A stretch of 64,000 bases of DNA from Hymenobacter mellowenesis (GTDB lineage Bacteria; Bacteroidota; Bacteroidia; Cytophagales; Hymenobacteraceae). Below the pieces are notes generated by a model. That model was not told where the DNA came from, made no database searches, and saw only the letters and a program-made list of their open reading frames with translations. Where the stretch lies: NCBI RefSeq assembly GCF_030581005.1, contig NZ_JAUQSX010000002.1, forward strand, positions 62,001-126,000, in the 5' to 3' direction. A program made the translations under genes and the position numbers. Shown here in pieces: positions 61,671-64,000 of the stretch (its first letter is position 1; the number at the start of each line of letters is the position of its first letter).

Positions 61671-61803
61671 TGTCTGGGCCGGAAGGGGCAAAGAAATCAA
61701 TTGGCAGCCGGAGAAGTTATACCTGTCCGCCCCGACCGCGGCCGCTTTGCCACACCCGGCAACGCGCCGGCCTGCTTGGCGGCTTTCCCTCAACTCTTCG
61801 TTT

Positions 61804-62841
61804 ATGACAACCGATTCGTTTGCTCCGCTGGCCTATTCTGTGCTGGATTTGGCCCCCATTAATGCCGGTACCACGGCGGCCGATACCTTTCGCCATAGCC
61901 TCGACCTGGCCCAGCAGGTGGAGAAGCTGGGCTACACCCGCTTCTGGCTTTCCGAGCACCACAACATGGTGAGCGTGGCCAGCTCGGCCCCGGTGGTGCT
62001 CATTGGCTACATTGCGGGCGGCACCAGTACGCTGCGGGTGGGCTCGGGCGGCATTATGCTGCCCAACCACGCGCCGCTGGTGGTGGCTGAACAAATGGGC
62101 ACGCTAGCCTCGCTTTATCCCGGTCGGATTGATTTGGGGCTGGGCCGCGCGCCGGGCTCAGACCAGGTGACGGCCCAGGCCATCCAGGGCAGCCGCTTTG
62201 GCGGCGCGCAGGATTTTCCGCGCGATATTCAGCAGCTTCAGGCGTATTTCTCGGCGGCGAATAGCACGGCCACGGTGCGCGCCATTCCGGGCGAAGGGCT
62301 GGAAGTGCCGATTTACGTGCTAGGCTCCAGCACCGACAGTGCGTATCTGGCGGCGGCGCTGGGCTTGCCGTATGCGTTTGCCAGCCACTTCGCGCCGGGG
62401 CAACTGTTTCCGGCCCTGGAGATTTACCGGCAGAACTTCCGGCCGTCGGCTGCGCTGGCTGCGCCCTATGTCATTGCCTGCGTGAACGTGGTGGCCGCCG
62501 ACACCGATGCCCAGGCACAGTACCTGGCCACGTCGCTCAAGCAGTTCATGCTGGGCGTTATCAAGGGCCGGCCGGCGCCGCTACAGCCGCCCGTCGAGTC
62601 GATGGCCGGGCTGTGGGAACCGGCCCAGCAGTACGCCGTGGAGCAGATGCTGGCTTTCTCCTTTGTTGGCAGCAAGGCCACCATTCAGCAGAAAATGCAG
62701 GAATTTGTGGACGAGACGCAGGTGAATGAAATCATGGCCGTGACCAATGTTTTCAGCCATGAGGCGCGGGTGTATTCCTATCAGCTGCTGGCGGAGGCGC
62801 TGCGGGGGATTCCGCAGCCCCAGGCGGAGCTGGTGGGGTAA
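61804..62841 (+). CDS. LLM-class flavin-dependent oxidoreductase (luciferase-like)
   Basis: 345 aa of the bacterial luciferase-like monooxygenase fold. Family blocks: SVLDLAPINAGTTAADTFRHSLDLAQQVEKLGYTRFWLSEHHNM, VGSGGIMLPNHAPLVVAEQ and YPGRIDLGLGRAPGSD. It belongs to the group often called alkane/luciferase-like oxidoreductases that need FMNH2; the substrate is unknown. The start at 61804 is the family start; the upstream frame is GC-rich non-coding. A short family-B palindrome follows. Confidence 0.93.
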   Translation: MTTDSFAPLAYSVLDLAPINAGTTAADTFRHSLDLAQQVEKLGYTRFWLSEHHNMVSVASSAPVVLIGYIAGGTSTLRVGSGGIMLPNHAPLVVAEQMGTLASLYPGRIDLGLGRAPGSDQVTAQAIQGSRFGGAQDFPRDIQQLQAYFSAANSTATVRAIPGEGLEVPIYVLGSSTDSAYLAAALGLPYAFASHFAPGQLFPALEIYRQNFRPSAALAAPYVIACVNVVAADTDAQAQYLATSLKQFMLGVIKGRPAPLQPPVESMAGLWEPAQQYAVEQMLAFSFVGSKATIQQKMQEFVDETQVNEIMAVTNVFSHEARVYSYQLLAEALRGIPQPQAELVG

Positions 62842-62870
62842 GGTGGCCGGGACGCGGCAGCAAAACCCAA

Positions 62871-62903
62871 AACGTCATGCTGAGCGAAGCGAAGCATGAC
62901 GTT
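62871..62903. repeat. Family B palindrome, short form
   Basis: AACGTCATGC / GCATGACGTT around TGAGCGAAGCGAA, between the luciferase-like gene and the convergent unknown gene; followed by TCTTTTT, so it could act as a terminator. Confidence 0.8.
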
Positions 62904-62927
62904 CTTTTTATTTCTGAAACTCCTATC

Positions 62928-63302
62928 CTAATCCTCCGGGTAGGGCACGAACACAAAATTCGTGAATTCCTCATCGAGCACGAAGAGGCAGCAGAACTCG
63001 TCGGCGTCCTTGTAGGTGGCTTTGAAGGCTTCAATGCCGCCTTCGTCGATGATGCCTTGTTGCACGAAGAGCTCGAGGTAGCTGGCGAAGACGTGCCACT
63101 CCAGGTTCAGCTCATCGGCGTTAACGAGGAGGCCACCAAGGGGCACTTCCTGCTTGGCAAAGACGAAAATGGGGTATTGGCTGAAGTCGCCCTTGCGAAT
63201 CTGGGAAGAGGCTTCGGCAAGCGTGTCGCATACCTTCACGAAATCCTTGGTGATGGTGCCGAGGTATTTGCCGTTGAGTTCGGGGTCGTTGAAGTAGTCC
63301 AT
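62928..63302 (-). CDS. Unknown acidic soluble protein
   Basis: 124 aa. Rich in Asp, Glu and Phe, without signal peptide or membrane segment (MDYFNDPELNGKYLGTITKD ... CCLFVLDEEFTNFVFVPYPED). The mixed strand/helix pattern and length resemble the small Bacteroidota cytosolic proteins annotated only as hypothetical. The start is 2 bases after the stop of a 56-codon membrane-protein gene, so the two are translationally linked. Confidence 0.82.
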   Translation of the reverse strand: MDYFNDPELNGKYLGTITKDFVKVCDTLAEASSQIRKGDFSQYPIFVFAKQEVPLGGLLVNADELNLEWHVFASYLELFVQQGIIDEGGIEAFKATYKDADEFCCLFVLDEEFTNFVFVPYPED

Positions 63303-63304
63303 AA

Positions 63305-63475
63305 CTATTTCTTAAATCGAATAAATACAGTCACAATTGAGTATAGGCCAGCAGAAAGCAAAATCACAAATACTGCGAATCCCGCGCCTGTATGCTTGTC
63401 TATTGTGTAGATGTATGCGCTGAGCAACAGTGTTGCTACTATCCAGCAAAACTTAAAAAAAGTTTTAGGTTGCAT
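63305..63475 (-). CDS. Small two-pass membrane protein
   Basis: 56 aa, starting MQPKTFFKFCWIVATLLLSA and ending VTVFIRFKK. Two hydrophobic segments are visible (about 9-24 and 33-52) with Lys/Arg at the ends, consistent with both termini in the cytoplasm. The stop TAG is followed after two bases by the ATG of the 124-aa gene. The base composition is AT-richer than its neighbours. I recognise no family. Confidence 0.72.
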   Translation of the reverse strand: MQPKTFFKFCWIVATLLLSAYIYTIDKHTGAGFAVFVILLSAGLYSIVTVFIRFKK

Positions 63476-63483
63476 GACAGACG

Positions 63484-64000
63484 TTACTTCAACTCCAGCG
63501 CCACCACATTCTCCACGTGGTGCGTGTGCGGGAACATATCCACCGGCTGCACGCGGGTGACTTTATACGCGGCATCGAGCAGCTCCAGGTCGCGGGCCTG
63601 GGTGGCGGGGTTGCAGCTGATGTAGACGATGCGGGGGGCGCGCAGCTCCAGGAGGCGGGCCACCACGTCGGGGTGCATGCCGGCGCGGGGCGGGTCGGTG
63701 ATGAGGACGTCGGGGCGGCCGTGGTGGGCGGTGAAGTCGGCGGTGAGGATGTCCTTCATGTCGCCGGCGTAGAACTCGGTGTTGGTGATGTTGTTGATTT
63801 CGGCGTTGACGTGGGCGTCGGCTACGGCCTGCTCCACGTACTCGACGCCGATGACTTTGCGGGCCTGGTGGGCCACGAAGCTGGCGATGGTGCCGGCCCC
63901 GGTGTAGAGGTCATACACGAGTTCATCGCCTTTGAGGTCGGCGAAGTCGCGGGCTACTTTGTATAGCTGGTGAGCGCCTTCGGAGTTGGTTTGGTAGAAG
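63484..64000 (-). CDS. RlmD/TrmA-family 23S rRNA uracil-5-methyltransferase (5' partial)
   Basis: The frame is open to the right edge; 171 codons are visible. It is the SAM-binding C-terminal half: LVYDLYTGAGTIASFVAHQA (motif I), ITDPPRAGM and the catalytic loop IVYISCNPATQARDLELL, in which the Cys attacks the uracil base; the protein ends MFPHTHHVENVVALELK, the typical RlmD/RumA finish. RlmD modifies U1939 of 23S rRNA, but RlmC/TrmA paralogues share this half, and the TRAM domain and Fe-S Cys lie outside the window. Confidence 0.92.
   Translation of the reverse strand, partial: FYQTNSEGAHQLYKVARDFADLKGDELVYDLYTGAGTIASFVAHQARKVIGVEYVEQAVADAHVNAEINNITNTEFYAGDMKDILTADFTAHHGRPDVLITDPPRAGMHPDVVARLLELRAPRIVYISCNPATQARDLELLDAAYKVTRVQPVDMFPHTHHVENVVALELK

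Noticed and set aside
61593..61807. Short frames before the luciferase-like gene
   Set aside because: They cross a terminator-like hairpin and show no protein features; the true gene starts at 61804.

Overview
The window comes from a GC-rich member of the Bacteroidota, most likely a Hymenobacter-like Cytophagales bacterium. This is inferred from type IX secretion (T9SS) C-terminal sorting domains, a PorV/PorQ-like protein beside a PorU-like C25 peptidase, a PadR/PspC/GIN locus, TAnnTTTG promoter boxes and few Shine-Dalgarno sites. No rRNA, tRNA, CRISPR array, phage or transposase gene was seen. Both ends are cut inside genes (a GH35-type glycosidase on the left, an RlmD/TrmA-type methyltransferase on the right).

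1-14.4 kb is a xylan-use locus, all on the plus strand: GH35/DUF5597 glycosidase (partial), SASA-type carbohydrate esterase, GH3 beta-xylosidase, xylulokinase, xylose isomerase, GH10 endoxylanase, GH115 alpha-glucuronidase and GH43 beta-xylosidase/arabinofuranosidase. Together they cover deacetylation, backbone cutting, removal of glucuronic acid, release of xylose and entry into the pentose phosphate pathway. No SusC/SusD pair, transporter or regulator lies in the window. A secreted type I pullulanase follows on the minus strand.

16.6-30 kb holds a LytS-type histidine kinase and LytTR response regulator, a GT4 glycosyltransferase and two very large T9SS cargo proteins (1190 and 1730 aa).

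30-37.4 kb is mostly housekeeping: a minus-strand iscS-iscU-(unknown gene)-iscA cluster, methylmalonyl-CoA epimerase, a TsaC/YrdC protein, an unusual fusion of a multi-pass DUF2306-like membrane protein with a carboxypeptidase-regulatory-like domain, and a CCA-adding enzyme. 37.5-40.7 kb is a padR-pspC/GIN envelope-stress operon with a readable promoter. 41-47.5 kb is a PorV-like/PorU2-like T9SS pair.

47.5-64 kb contains folA, fmt, a NamZ-type muramidase, an FtsX-type permease, an M23 peptidase, a PaaE-like reductase, an M3 oligopeptidase, several small lipoproteins, a TetR regulator, a third T9SS cargo, thiL, a glycine-zipper protein, a luciferase-like oxidoreductase and an unknown gene pair. 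Two 56-codon genes (a Cys-rich lipoprotein and a two-pass membrane protein) were found by reading the sequence directly.

The most unusual property is between the genes: many of the longer gaps hold a long imperfect palindrome, and these fall into at least eight families (called A-H here). One family-A copy sits inside a family-C copy. Some copies supply stop codons or C-terminal codons of genes. Family G touches the stop codons of both genes in two convergent pairs and carries a terminator at its core. These look like small non-autonomous mobile palindromes partly adopted as terminators.
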